Origin: an uncultured Hyphomicrobium sp.
GTDB taxonomy: Bacteria; Pseudomonadota; Alphaproteobacteria; Rhizobiales; Hyphomicrobiaceae
NCBI RefSeq assembly: GCF_902826555.1
Contig: NZ_CADEFI010000008.1
Coordinates: forward strand, 1-64,000
Direction of reading: 5' to 3'
DNA length: 64,000 bases
The translations under genes and the position numbers were made by a program. Positions 40,232 to 49,155 of this stretch are shown piece after piece. Numbering within the stretch: the first letter of the stretch is position 1; the number at the start of each line of letters is the position of its first letter. Under the pieces are notes generated by a model. That model worked only from the letters and a program-made list of their open reading frames with translations, was not told where the DNA came from and did no database searches.

Positions 40232-41113
40232 ATGCACATTGTCATCGTCGACCCCAGCCGGGTCGTGCAAGCGAAGCTCGCCTCGGAGCTTGAAGCAGCA
40301 GGATTGTACTCCGACTGCTTTTCGATGTCCGATCTCGCCCTCGACTATGTCGCGGCGACGCCGACCGTCGACGTAATCGTGACCAGCCTCGAGCTGGAAC
40401 CGATCCCCGGTCTCGAGTTGTGCTGGAAGCTGCGCGCTCTGGCCGCCGAAAAACGCCCGCTGCACATCATTGTCATGTCGTCGAACACGAGCGAGCGCGC
40501 ACTCGCCGAAGCGCTCGACTGCGGTGCCGACGACTTCATCGTGAAGCCCATTCGGCGCGAGGAGCTGATGGCGCGCCTGAGAGCCGCGAACCGCATGATC
40601 ACACTGCAGCGCCAGCTCGTCGAGCAGGCGGACACCGACTACCTGACCGGCGCCCTGAACCGCAGAGCCTTCATTGCCACCATGGAGACCAAGCGCCGCG
40701 AGCTCGACGCATCCGACAGCCTCGCTCTGTGCCTGATGGACGTCGACAAATTCAAACCCATCAATGACACCTACGGACACGAGGCCGGCGACACCGTGCT
40801 AAAGACGGTCGCCCGCATCGCCGGCGAGGAAGCCCCCGTCGTCGCGCGCCTGAGCGGCGCCGAGTTCGGCCTGGCGTTTCCCATTCTGGAAGCGACGCAG
40901 GCGGCGCACTGGTGCGACGTGATTCGCCAGAACGTCGCCGCCCATGCGTTCGAGGGCGCCGCCGAGAACGTCCGCATGACCTGCAGCTTCGGCGTCACCG
41001 AATGGGCCGCGGGAGAGCCCCTGAATACCGCACTGCACCGTGCCGACCAGGCGCTCCGAGCAGCTAAGGCTGGCGGCCGCAATCAGATTTCCGAGCTTCT
41101 TGTCCCCGCCTGA
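40232..41113 (+). CDS. Receiver-GGDEF protein with degenerate catalytic motifs
   Basis: 293 residues. Receiver domain 1-120 in which the expected phospho-Asp position ('VIVTSLELEP') is Ser, although the conserved Lys ('FIVKPIRREEL') is kept. GGDEF domain 135-290 with 'DTDYLTGALNRRAF', 'MDVDKFKPINDTYGHEAGD', but the signature is 'RLSGAEFGL' rather than GGDEF. It therefore looks impaired as a diguanylate cyclase and unphosphorylatable, and may be a scaffold or c-di-GMP/GTP-sensing effector. Placed between eutC and the ethanolamine permease gene, an interesting location. Confidence 0.82.
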   Translation: MHIVIVDPSRVVQAKLASELEAAGLYSDCFSMSDLALDYVAATPTVDVIVTSLELEPIPGLELCWKLRALAAEKRPLHIIVMSSNTSERALAEALDCGADDFIVKPIRREELMARLRAANRMITLQRQLVEQADTDYLTGALNRRAFIATMETKRRELDASDSLALCLMDVDKFKPINDTYGHEAGDTVLKTVARIAGEEAPVVARLSGAEFGLAFPILEATQAAHWCDVIRQNVAAHAFEGAAENVRMTCSFGVTEWAAGEPLNTALHRADQALRAAKAGGRNQISELLVPA

Positions 41114-41260
41114 GCACCTGCACAAATGATTAAAAGCAGGACACGGATCATCAGTCCTGCCCATCGGCCAGTAACGTCTTGTCCAAAAGAAGGACAAGCC
41201 TTTCGTCTACCTTTGAGATATCCCTAAGGTGCCAAACGGCCGCAGGCAGGGGAGCTCACC

Positions 41261-42751
41261 ATGTCACAGTCCACTCAAGGCGTTACCTACGAGAAGGTCG
41301 ACGACGCGTACTTCAAGGCAAGAGGTTTGAGACGCCACGCGGGCGTCTGGTCCCTATGGGCGCTAGGCGTCGGCGCCGTGATCTCGGGACATTTCTCGGG
41401 TTGGAACTTGGGACTGGCGCAAGGCGGCTGGGGCGGAATGTTCTTCGCCACCATCATCATCGCCATCATGTACCTTGGCCTCACCTACAGTCTCGCAGAG
41501 ATGAGCCCGGCAATGCCGCACACGGGCGGCGCCTACTCGTTCGCGCGCACTGCGTTCGGCCCCTGGGGAGGCTTCCTGACGGGACTCGCCGAGAACGTCG
41601 AGTACGTCATCACGCCGGCCGTCATCGTCTTTTTCATCGGCAGCTACGCGTCCGCCATTCTCGGTGCGCCTGCTGAGAGCCAGCCGCTGTTCTGGATCGC
41701 GTTCTACATCATCTTCGTCGCGCTGAACTACGTCGGTGTCGAGCTGTCGTTCAAGTTCTCGCTCATCATCACGATCCTGGCCCTTCTCTGCCTCGCCGTC
41801 TTCTACATCAGCGCCATTCCGCACGTCGACTTCAGCCGCTGGGCCCTCAACATCGGTCCCGACGGCGCCGAGCTTCCGGAAGGCAACGGACCGTTCCTGC
41901 CCTTCGGCTCCTATGGCATCCTCGCTGGACTGCCGTTCGCCGTCTGGCTGTTCCTGGCCATCGAGCAGCTACCGCTCGCGGCCGAGGAATCGGTCGATCC
42001 GAAGCGCGACATGCCGAAGGGCATCCTGCTCGGCATGTTCACGCTCCTCCTGTCGGCGTTCCTTGTGTTGACGCTCAACCCGTCGGTGCATGACGTAGGC
42101 GCCCACAAGCTCGGAGCGTCGGGCGAGCCGCTTCTCGACGGCTTCCGCGCCATTTACGGCACGGAGATCGCCACGCTTCTTGCCGTCGTCGCCCTGACGG
42201 GCCTGATCGCGAGCTTCCACACCATCATCTTCGCCTACGGACGTCAGATCTACTCGCTGTCGCGCGCCGGCTACTTCCCGACCGCGCTTTCGGTGACGCA
42301 CGGCACGCGCAAGACGCCGCACATCGCCCTGTTCGCAGGCGCGTTGCTGGGCCTTGCCGTGATGCTGATCGTCTGGTTCGCCGAGGGCGCCGACAAGGGC
42401 GCGCAGCTGATCGGCGGCACGCTGCTCAACATGGCGGTCTTCGGCGCCATGTTCTCCTACGTCATGCAGGGCCTGACCTACATTCAGCTCAAGCGCGCCT
42501 TCCCGACCCTCGAGCGGCCTTACAAGAGCCCGCTCGGCGTGGTGGGCGCCAGCCTGACGGTGATCATCGCGCTGGTGACGATCTACATGCAGCTCCAGGA
42601 TCCGGTCTATCGCGTCGGCGTCTACTGGGTGGCGGCATGGTTCGCGATCGGCATCGTTTATTTCGCGCTGATTGGGCGTCACAAGCTGATCCTCTCGCCG
42701 GAGGAAGAGTTCGCGCTGACCAAGGGCGAGAAGGCCTACGAGACCCACTAA
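41261..42751 (+). CDS. eat: Ethanolamine permease (APC superfamily)
   Basis: 496 residues with about 12 hydrophobic segments, starting 'YEKVDDAYFKARGLRRHAGVWSLWALGVGAVISGHFSGWNLG' (long family signature) and containing 'VWLFLAIEQLPLAAEESVDPKRDMPKG', both typical of the ethanolamine permease branch of amino-acid permeases. Supplies substrate to EutBC and, possibly, to the kinase/phospho-lyase route at 44-48 kb. Terminator at 42776. Confidence 0.9.
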   Translation: MSQSTQGVTYEKVDDAYFKARGLRRHAGVWSLWALGVGAVISGHFSGWNLGLAQGGWGGMFFATIIIAIMYLGLTYSLAEMSPAMPHTGGAYSFARTAFGPWGGFLTGLAENVEYVITPAVIVFFIGSYASAILGAPAESQPLFWIAFYIIFVALNYVGVELSFKFSLIITILALLCLAVFYISAIPHVDFSRWALNIGPDGAELPEGNGPFLPFGSYGILAGLPFAVWLFLAIEQLPLAAEESVDPKRDMPKGILLGMFTLLLSAFLVLTLNPSVHDVGAHKLGASGEPLLDGFRAIYGTEIATLLAVVALTGLIASFHTIIFAYGRQIYSLSRAGYFPTALSVTHGTRKTPHIALFAGALLGLAVMLIVWFAEGADKGAQLIGGTLLNMAVFGAMFSYVMQGLTYIQLKRAFPTLERPYKSPLGVVGASLTVIIALVTIYMQLQDPVYRVGVYWVAAWFAIGIVYFALIGRHKLILSPEEEFALTKGEKAYETH

Positions 42752-42775
42752 CCGTTATCGTCTGAACAAACGACG

Positions 42776-42807
42776 AAGGGCCGGGCACAAAACGCCCGGC
42801 CCTTTTT
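42776..42807 (+). terminator. Intrinsic terminator after ethanolamine permease gene
   Basis: AAGGGCCGGGC (42776-42786), loop ACAAAAC, GCCCGGCCCTT (42794-42804) running into TTTTT. Strong. Confidence 0.88.
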
Positions 42808-42915
42808 ATGTCGGCTCCGCCATTGCGGAGCCTACAGCCAACATCTTGCTTTCGACGGTTTCGCAACAACAAGACGACGCTGCCAAAGCTTGACAGACAC
42901 GAGGCGTCCATGGCT

Positions 42916-42937
42916 CGTTATATCTGAATAGATACAG
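42916..42937 (+). promoter_or_regulatory. Candidate ModE-type operator upstream of modA
   Basis: CGTTATAT (42916-42923), six bases, then an imperfect inverted half AGATACAG ending at 42937. The left half matches the ModE consensus (CGNTATAT); the right is degenerate. It sits 16 nt before the modA start, and a ModE-type gene lies just downstream of modA. Confidence 0.5.
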
Positions 42938-42952
42938 CTTCAGGATCGCCCC

Positions 42953-43762
42953 ATGACCAAACCGACCCGCCTGCTGGCAGGCTCGCTCGCGCTCGCTCTC
43001 ATGCTGCCGTTGATGGCCCGCGCACAGGAAGCGGCGAGTCCGGCGGCAGGCGCCGCTGCTGAGACGAAGCCGGTTGTCGTCTTTGCCGCCGCAAGCCTCA
43101 AGAACGCTCTCGATAAGATCGCCAAGGATTGGGAGGCCAAGTCCGGCAACAAGGTGACCTCCTCGTACGCAGCATCCTCTGCCATCGCAAAGCAGATCGA
43201 AGCCGGCGCCCCCGTCGACCTCTTCATCTCCGCCGACTTGAAGTGGATGGACTGGCTCGCCGAGCGCAAGTTGATCAACGAGGCATCGCGCAAGACGTTG
43301 CTCGGCAACACGCTGGTGCTGATCGCACCCAAGGACAGCGCCGTGGCACTCAAGATCGAGAAGGGCTTTAAGCTGGCCGAGGCGCTCGGCGAAGGCCGCC
43401 TCGCCATGGGAGATACCAAGTCCGTGCCGGCAGGCGTCTACGGTCAGGCGGCGCTTGCCAGCCTCGGTGTCTGGGATCAGGTCTCGGCCAAGGTTGCAGG
43501 CGCCGAGAACGTCCGCGTCGCGCTCACCTACGTTGCCCGCGGAGAAACGCCGCTCGGCATCGTCTATGGCACCGACGCCAAGAGCGAGCCGCAGGTCAAG
43601 GTCGTGGACACTTTCCCCGCCGACAGCCATCCGCCAATCATCTATCCGGCCGCCTTGACGGCCGCGTCGGCCAATGCGACAGCAAAAACCTTCCTCGAAT
43701 TGCTCTCGTCGGGCGACGCCACCAGCATCTTCAAGGGCGAAGGATTCACCGTGCTGAAGTAG
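42953..43762 (+). CDS. modA: Molybdate ABC transporter substrate-binding protein
   Basis: 269 residues: signal peptide ending near residue 24 ('...LMARAQEA'), then 'VVVFAAASLKNALDKIAKDWE', 'VTSSYAASSAIAKQIEAGAPVDLFISADLKWMDWL', standard for periplasmic ModA. The membrane and ATPase components (modBC) are not next to it; instead a ModE-type regulator follows on the other strand. They may be elsewhere or the protein may serve another transporter. Confidence 0.92.
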   Translation: MTKPTRLLAGSLALALMLPLMARAQEAASPAAGAAAETKPVVVFAAASLKNALDKIAKDWEAKSGNKVTSSYAASSAIAKQIEAGAPVDLFISADLKWMDWLAERKLINEASRKTLLGNTLVLIAPKDSAVALKIEKGFKLAEALGEGRLAMGDTKSVPAGVYGQAALASLGVWDQVSAKVAGAENVRVALTYVARGETPLGIVYGTDAKSEPQVKVVDTFPADSHPPIIYPAALTAASANATAKTFLELLSSGDATSIFKGEGFTVLK

Positions 43763-43789
43763 AGGACAAACGGCTGCGCGGAGCGGTGC

Positions 43790-44203
43790 TCACACGTCCA
43801 CGAGATCGGATTCGAAGGCTACCAGCTCCGCGCGCGCCGCTTCCGCGGCCCGGTCCTCGATCCTGCGATAGGCGGCAATCAGAGCACGCCCAAAATCCGT
43901 GAGCTCCGCACCGCCACCGTGCGCGCCGCCCGCCGCCGTGGTCAGGATGGGTCGCTTGAAGAGCTTCCCGAGCTCGTCCACGAGCAGCCACGCGCGCCGA
44001 TAGGACATGCCGAGATCACGCGCCGCCGACGAGATCGACCCCGTCCGCCCGATGGCTTCCAGCAGATCGGCCTTTCCCGGGCCGATTTGCCGTTCATCCG
44101 GAAAAACGATCCTCAATCTGAGCGAGGCGCGTGACAGCGGCCCCTGCTGAGCGAGCGTCTTCCGCCGCGCCGGCTTCGTGCCCGATTTTTCCTTGCTCTT
44201 CAT
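43790..44203 (-). CDS. Short ModE-type winged-helix regulator
   Basis: 137 residues from the ATG at 44203. 'IGPGKADLLEAIGRTGSISSAARDLGMSYRRAWLLVDELGKLF' and 'TAAGGAHGGGAELTDFGRALI' are the ModE DNA-binding domain. The molybdate-binding TOBE repeats of full ModE (~260 aa) are absent, so it cannot sense molybdate by the classical domain. Convergent with modA, 27 nt apart. Confidence 0.88.
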   Translation of the reverse strand: MKSKEKSGTKPARRKTLAQQGPLSRASLRLRIVFPDERQIGPGKADLLEAIGRTGSISSAARDLGMSYRRAWLLVDELGKLFKRPILTTAAGGAHGGGAELTDFGRALIAAYRRIEDRAAEAARAELVAFESDLVDV

Positions 44204-44284
44204 CGTGACGGAATGCCTTCTGACCGGATCCGCGTCCGAGTCTACAGTGCGCGTGAGGGAGAAGCGAGGGGGAGGAAGACAGAG

Positions 44285-45274
44285 GTGACGGACACGACGA
44301 CTACGACCGAAGGCCTCGATCGCTTGGCCGCAAACGCCATTGCCCGCTACGCCCTCCCGGACCGCGTCCGGCCGGCCCTGATCAACATCTCGGAGAACGC
44401 CACCTACCGGCTGGACGACCCCGAGACCGGCGATCGCTGGGCGCTCCGCATCCATCGCGAAGGCTACCATTCCCCGGCCGCCATCGCCTCGGAGCTGGCC
44501 TGGCTCGCAGCCCTGAACGCGGCCGGCGCCGCCAATGTCCCCGCTCCCATCGCCGGCCGCGACGGCGAGCTGATCCAGGCCGTCACGTCGGATGGCCTTG
44601 CACGGCCGCGCAACGTCGTGGTCTTCGCCTGGGAGACCGGCGCGGAGCCGGCCGCCAACGACGCCGAAGGCTTCGAGAAGCTCGGCGAGACCACGGCCAA
44701 AATGCACGCCCATGTCAAATCATGGGTGCGCCCGCCCTGGTTCGAGCGCCACACCTGGAATTTCGCGACCAGCCTTGGCGACACACCCCACTGGGGCCGC
44801 TGGCGCGACGGCATGGGCATGACACCCGAAATCGAAGCCGTCCTCGCCGAGACGGTCGCGGTGATCGAGCGCCGCCTGGCCCGCTTCGGCACCGGACCCG
44901 AGGTCTTCAACCTCGTTCACGGCGACATGCGCCTCGCCAACCTTCTGATGGACGGCGGCACCGTGAAGGTCATCGACTTCGACGACTGCGGCTTCTCGTG
45001 GTTCCTCTACGACTGTGCCACCACCGTCTCCTTCTTCGAGGACGCGCCCGAGGTCCCCGACCTGATCGCCGCCTGGGTGCGGGGTTACCGCCGCTTCGGC
45101 ACCCTGAGCCCCGAGGAGGAGAGCGAGATCGCCACCTTCGTCATGCTGCGACGCATCCTTCTCGTGGCCTGGATCGGCTCCCATTCCGAGACCGATCTCG
45201 CCCGCTCCATGGGCGTGGCCTACACCAAGGGCACGGTGCCGCTCTGCGAGCGCTATCTTTCCCGCTTCGGCTGA
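44285..45274 (+). CDS. APH-family small-molecule kinase (candidate ethanolamine or hydroxylysine kinase)
   Basis: 329 residues from the GTG at 44285 (GGGGGAGGA upstream). Kinase motifs 'LVHGDMRLANLLMDGG' (Brenner motif) and 'VIDFDDCGFSWFLYDCA'; family of choline, ethanolamine, homoserine and hydroxylysine kinases. The neighbours are an AGXT2L-like phospho-lyase and an aldehyde dehydrogenase; in animals AGPHD1 (kinase) and AGXT2L act in sequence. With eutBC and an ethanolamine permease nearby, ethanolamine is the best guess for substrate (inference). An annotation as aminoglycoside phosphotransferase would be misleading. Confidence 0.8.
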   Translation: MTDTTTTTEGLDRLAANAIARYALPDRVRPALINISENATYRLDDPETGDRWALRIHREGYHSPAAIASELAWLAALNAAGAANVPAPIAGRDGELIQAVTSDGLARPRNVVVFAWETGAEPAANDAEGFEKLGETTAKMHAHVKSWVRPPWFERHTWNFATSLGDTPHWGRWRDGMGMTPEIEAVLAETVAVIERRLARFGTGPEVFNLVHGDMRLANLLMDGGTVKVIDFDDCGFSWFLYDCATTVSFFEDAPEVPDLIAAWVRGYRRFGTLSPEEESEIATFVMLRRILLVAWIGSHSETDLARSMGVAYTKGTVPLCERYLSRFG

Positions 45275-45277
45275 CCC

Positions 45278-46051
45278 CTAATTCAGCGCGTCGAGGCTTT
45301 CGGGCAGCGTCTGGCCGCCGTCGACGATGATCGTCTGTCCGGTGATGTAGGCCGCTTCCTTCGAGGCCAGGAACAACGCCGCGTAGCCGATATCCTCCAC
45401 CGTGCCGAGTGCCTTGAGCGGGATCGAGGCCGCCATCGACTGCAGATAGTCGTCACCCATGGCGACGAGGCCTTCGGTCAGGATGTTGCCGGGCAGCACG
45501 GCGTTGACCGTAATCTTGTACTTGGCAAGCTCGAGGCACGCCGTGCGCATGAAGCCTAGCTGGCCGGCCTTGCTCGCGCCGTAGTGCGTCCATCCCGGAA
45601 ATCCCGTCACCGGGCCGGTGATCGACGACGTGATGACGACGCGTCCCTGGTCCGATTGCGTGAGATAGGGAAGGCACGCTTTGAGAGCCAGGAACGTGCC
45701 CTTGAGATTGACGCCGAGCACTTGGTCCCAGTCCTGCGCCGAGAGGTCCTCGATCCGCCCCTGCGGGAAGGCGCCGGCGTTGGCGCAGAGAACGTCGACT
45801 CCCCCGTGGCGCAGCTTGGCGGCATCGGCCATGGCCTGCATCTCGGCGGGCTGCGTGACGTCGGCGGCGAATGCCGAGGCGATACCACCGTCGGCAACCA
45901 GCTCCGCGGCCGCCGCTTCTGCTTCAGAAAGCGTACGCGAGACGACCAGCACTTTGGCGCCATTGCGCGCGAAGACCCGCCCGATCCCCTTGCCGATGCC
46001 CTTGCTACCGCCCGTGACGACGACCGAACGCCCTGCAATCGAACTCAACAT
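45278..46051 (-). CDS. Short-chain dehydrogenase/reductase
   Basis: 257 residues. Cofactor loop 'VVTGGSKGIGKGIGR', 'LCANAGAFPQGRI', catalytic Ser in 'VITSSITGPV', Tyr-x3-Lys in 'HYGASKAGQLGF'. FabG-like oxidoreductase; substrate not evident. It is on the strand opposite the kinase and phospho-lyase genes, with the kinase gene converging on it after 3 nt. Confidence 0.9.
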   Translation of the reverse strand: MLSSIAGRSVVVTGGSKGIGKGIGRVFARNGAKVLVVSRTLSEAEAAAAELVADGGIASAFAADVTQPAEMQAMADAAKLRHGGVDVLCANAGAFPQGRIEDLSAQDWDQVLGVNLKGTFLALKACLPYLTQSDQGRVVITSSITGPVTGFPGWTHYGASKAGQLGFMRTACLELAKYKITVNAVLPGNILTEGLVAMGDDYLQSMAASIPLKALGTVEDIGYAALFLASKEAAYITGQTIIVDGGQTLPESLDALN

Positions 46052-46262
46052 ACGCTTCTCGTCCCCTTAACTCGTTTATTCAGGAGAAAGGATTTTGATC
46101 ACGATGTAGGATACGCGCAACCGTTGAAGCGGAATTTCGTGCGATGGAAATCGGCAAATCCACGCCCAACTCTTGAGCACCGAAGAGCCCCGCGAGACCA
46201 CCCGAGACCTGCGCATTTCTCTTCGCTACCATGAGGCGAGCGAGCCCAACCTCGGAGACGCC

Positions 46263-47600
46263 GTGACCGGAACACAGAAGATCCTGGAGCTCAACGCCTT
46301 CGACATGAAACAAGGCGCAGCAGGCCTCGCGCCCGTGACTGAAGCCCTGATCCGCCGCCGCCGCGCAACCTTCGGCCCCACATCCATGCTGTTCTACAAG
46401 CGCCCGCTCCACGTCGTGCGGGCCGAAGGCGTATGGCTCTACGAGGCCGACGGGACCCGCTGCCTCGATGCGTACAACAACGTACCCTCGATCGGTCATT
46501 GCCACCCCGCCGTCACGGCCGCCGTAGCCAAGCAGATGGCAATTCTGAACACGCACACCCGCTATCTGCACGACGGCGTCTACGCTTACGCCGAACGCCT
46601 GCTGGGGACCATGCCGGGCGCAATCTCGAACATCGTCTTCACGTGCACGGGCAGCGAGAGCGCCGATCTGGCGCTGCGCATCGCCAGAACAGTCACCGGG
46701 CGCGCGGGCCTCATCGCCACCGAGAACGCCTACCACGGCAACACCACGGCCGTGACCCAGGTCTCGCCTTCGTCCGCCAGCACCGAAGAGCAGCCGCCGA
46801 ACGTGATGCTCATACCGGCCCCGGACACCTACCGCGGCGGAGCGGACGCGCTCGGCCCACGGTTCGCGAAGGATGTGCAGCACGCCATCGCGACGCTGAA
46901 AGACCGCGGCTTCGCCCCGGCCGCCCTGATCGCCGACACGATTTTTTCGAGCGACGGCATCTTCCCGGGTGACGCGGGCTTTCTCGCCGACGCCGTGGAC
47001 GCCGTCCGCGACGCAGGCGGCCTCTTCATCGCCGACGAGGTGCAGCCCGGGTTCGCACGCACCGGCGAGGCCATGTGGGGCTTTATGCGCCACGGTATCG
47101 TGCCGGACGTGGCCGTAATGGGAAAGCCCATGGGCAACGGCTTCCCGATGGGTGGCGTGGCAATCCGTCCCGATCTGCTGGCGGCCTTCGGATCGGAGAA
47201 CGGTTACTTCAATACCTTCGGCGGCAACCCGGTCGCAGCGGCCGCAGGCATGGCAGTCCTGGACACGATCGCCGCAGAACGCTTGCAGGAGAATGCGCGA
47301 GAAACCGGCGCATACCTGCGCGATGGCATCGTCGCGCTCGGAAGCCCGGTCATCGGTGACGTGCGCGGCACCGGTCTCTACATCGGTGTCGAGTTGGTGC
47401 ACGATTGCGAAAGCCGCACCCCGGACCGCAATGCCGCCGAGCGCCTGGTCAACGCCATGCGCGAGCGCAACGTCCTCATCGGCACCGCGGGCAAGTTCGG
47501 CAATGTTTTGAAGATCCGCCCGCCGCTCGCCTTCCGCCGCGAGCACGCCGACATCTTCCTCGAAGCCTTTGCCGCGGCCCTCACCGCAGCCACCCCATGA
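46263..47600 (+). CDS. AGXT2L-like class III aminotransferase-fold phospho-lyase
   Basis: 445 residues from the GTG at 46263 (CGGAG 5-6 nt upstream); TTG/ATG alternatives exist. PLP fold with the Schiff-base Lys in 'VAVMGKPMGNGFPMGGV'. The sequence runs close to animal AGXT2L: 'VRAEGVWLYEADG', 'YNNVPSIGHCHPAVTAA', 'ILNTHTRYLHDGVYAYAERL', 'APDTYRGG' and 'FNTFGGNPV', rather than to acetylornithine or 4-aminobutyrate transaminases. Those enzymes convert phosphoethanolamine to acetaldehyde, ammonia and phosphate, or act on 5-phosphohydroxylysine. Next to a kinase and an aldehyde dehydrogenase this fits a B12-independent ethanolamine route. Substrate is inferred. Confidence 0.8.
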   Translation: MTGTQKILELNAFDMKQGAAGLAPVTEALIRRRRATFGPTSMLFYKRPLHVVRAEGVWLYEADGTRCLDAYNNVPSIGHCHPAVTAAVAKQMAILNTHTRYLHDGVYAYAERLLGTMPGAISNIVFTCTGSESADLALRIARTVTGRAGLIATENAYHGNTTAVTQVSPSSASTEEQPPNVMLIPAPDTYRGGADALGPRFAKDVQHAIATLKDRGFAPAALIADTIFSSDGIFPGDAGFLADAVDAVRDAGGLFIADEVQPGFARTGEAMWGFMRHGIVPDVAVMGKPMGNGFPMGGVAIRPDLLAAFGSENGYFNTFGGNPVAAAAGMAVLDTIAAERLQENARETGAYLRDGIVALGSPVIGDVRGTGLYIGVELVHDCESRTPDRNAAERLVNAMRERNVLIGTAGKFGNVLKIRPPLAFRREHADIFLEAFAAALTAATP

Positions 47601-47614
47601 ACGAAAGGACACGC

Positions 47615-49096
47615 ATGGAGCCCAAGCTGTTCATCGATGGCGGCTGGACCGATGCCGCCGACGGCGGCCGCATCGACGTCATCGACCCCGCCAGCGAACG
47701 CGTGTTCGCAGCGCTGGCCGCAGGCACGTCGCGCGACATTGGCCGCGCCGTCGATGCCGCGAAGCGGGCCGGACAAGGAGCATGGGCGCACACCACGGGT
47801 CGCGAGCGGGCGGCGATCCTGCGCGCCATTGCCGCCGGCATCGATGCTGAAAAGGACCGCCTCGCGCGGCTCGAGGTGCAGGACAACGGCAAGCCGCTGG
47901 CGGAAGCCCACGGCGACATCGCCGATACGATCTATTGCTTCAATCTCTACGCAACCTATGCCGAGGGGCTTGACGCCAGGCAGGGCGAAACCATCGTCGT
48001 TCCCGACGATCGCTTCGAAACGCGCGTGAAATATGTGCCGACCGGCGTCGTCGGACTGATCGTTCCGTGGAACTACCCGCTCCTCATGGCGGCCTGGAAA
48101 GTCGCGCCCGCCCTCGCCGCCGGCTGCACGCTGGTGCTGAAGCCCTCGGAGTTCACGTCTCTCACCGCCCTCGAGCTCGCGCGCATCTGTCACGAGGCCG
48201 GAGTGCCGCCCGGCGTCGTCAATGTCGTGACGGGATTGGGCCGCGACGCGGGAGCAGCCCTTTCGGCGCACCCCGACGTGAGAAAGCTCGCCTTCACCGG
48301 ATCCGTGCCGACCGGCATCGCCGTCGCTACCGCCGCCGCCAAGGACGTCAAGGGCCTGAGCCTGGAGCTCGGCGGCAAGTCGCCGATCGTCGTCTTCGAC
48401 GACGCCGACCTCGAGCAGGTCGTCGAATGGGTGATGTTCGGCATTTTCTGGAACCAGGGCCAGGTCTGCAGCGCCACCTCGCGTCTCATCGCCCAATCGG
48501 GCATCGCGGGCCGCCTCGTCGAGAGACTCGCCGAGGAGGCCGGGAAAATCAAAATCGGCGATGGCATGAGCGACGGCGTGCAGCTCGGCCCTCTGGTTAG
48601 CCGCACGCAATACGACAAAGTCCTGGACTACATCGAGACCGGCAAGCGCGAAGCCACGCTCGTCTCCGGCGGCGCGCGGCCTGCAGGCTTCAACGCCGGC
48701 TACTTTATCGAGCCCACCATCTTCACCGGCGTTTCGCCGGACACGCGCATCTGGAAGGAGGAGATCTTCGGCCCCGTCCTTTCCGTCGCCGCCTTCAAGA
48801 CTGAGGACGAGGCACTAGCTCTCGCCAATGACAGCGAGTTCGGCCTCGCCGCTGCTGTCATGACCCGGGATCTCGACCGCGCACGTCGCGTCGCCGATCG
48901 CTTCGAGGCAGGCGTGGTGTGGATCAATTGCTCCCAACCGAACTTCCTCGAGCCGCCGTGGGGCGGCATGAAGAAAAGCGGCATCGGGCGCGAGCTCGGC
49001 ACTTGGGGACTGATGAACTTCCTCGAGCCGAAGCAGATCACCGCCTACAAAAGCGCGGAGCCTTGGGGCTGGTACCTGAAGTCGTCGACCGATTGA
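47615..49096 (+). CDS. Aldehyde dehydrogenase (betaine-aldehyde-dehydrogenase-like)
   Basis: 493 residues from the ATG at 47615 (AAAGGA upstream); a second ATG at 47597 overlaps the preceding stop. 'WNYPLLMAAWKVAPALAAGC', 'FTGSVPTG', catalytic Glu in 'LELGGKSPIVVFDDADL' and Cys in 'WNQGQVCSATSRL'. NAD-dependent oxidation of an aldehyde to acid. In this cluster it would oxidise acetaldehyde from EutBC or the phospho-lyase; betaine aldehyde is the alternative. Confidence 0.9.
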   Translation: MEPKLFIDGGWTDAADGGRIDVIDPASERVFAALAAGTSRDIGRAVDAAKRAGQGAWAHTTGRERAAILRAIAAGIDAEKDRLARLEVQDNGKPLAEAHGDIADTIYCFNLYATYAEGLDARQGETIVVPDDRFETRVKYVPTGVVGLIVPWNYPLLMAAWKVAPALAAGCTLVLKPSEFTSLTALELARICHEAGVPPGVVNVVTGLGRDAGAALSAHPDVRKLAFTGSVPTGIAVATAAAKDVKGLSLELGGKSPIVVFDDADLEQVVEWVMFGIFWNQGQVCSATSRLIAQSGIAGRLVERLAEEAGKIKIGDGMSDGVQLGPLVSRTQYDKVLDYIETGKREATLVSGGARPAGFNAGYFIEPTIFTGVSPDTRIWKEEIFGPVLSVAAFKTEDEALALANDSEFGLAAAVMTRDLDRARRVADRFEAGVVWINCSQPNFLEPPWGGMKKSGIGRELGTWGLMNFLEPKQITAYKSAEPWGWYLKSSTD

Positions 49097-49155
49097 CCAA
49101 CCTCAATGCGGCGATCCTGAATCCGGCAAGAACTCATCCAAGGTGAGGGGCCGCC

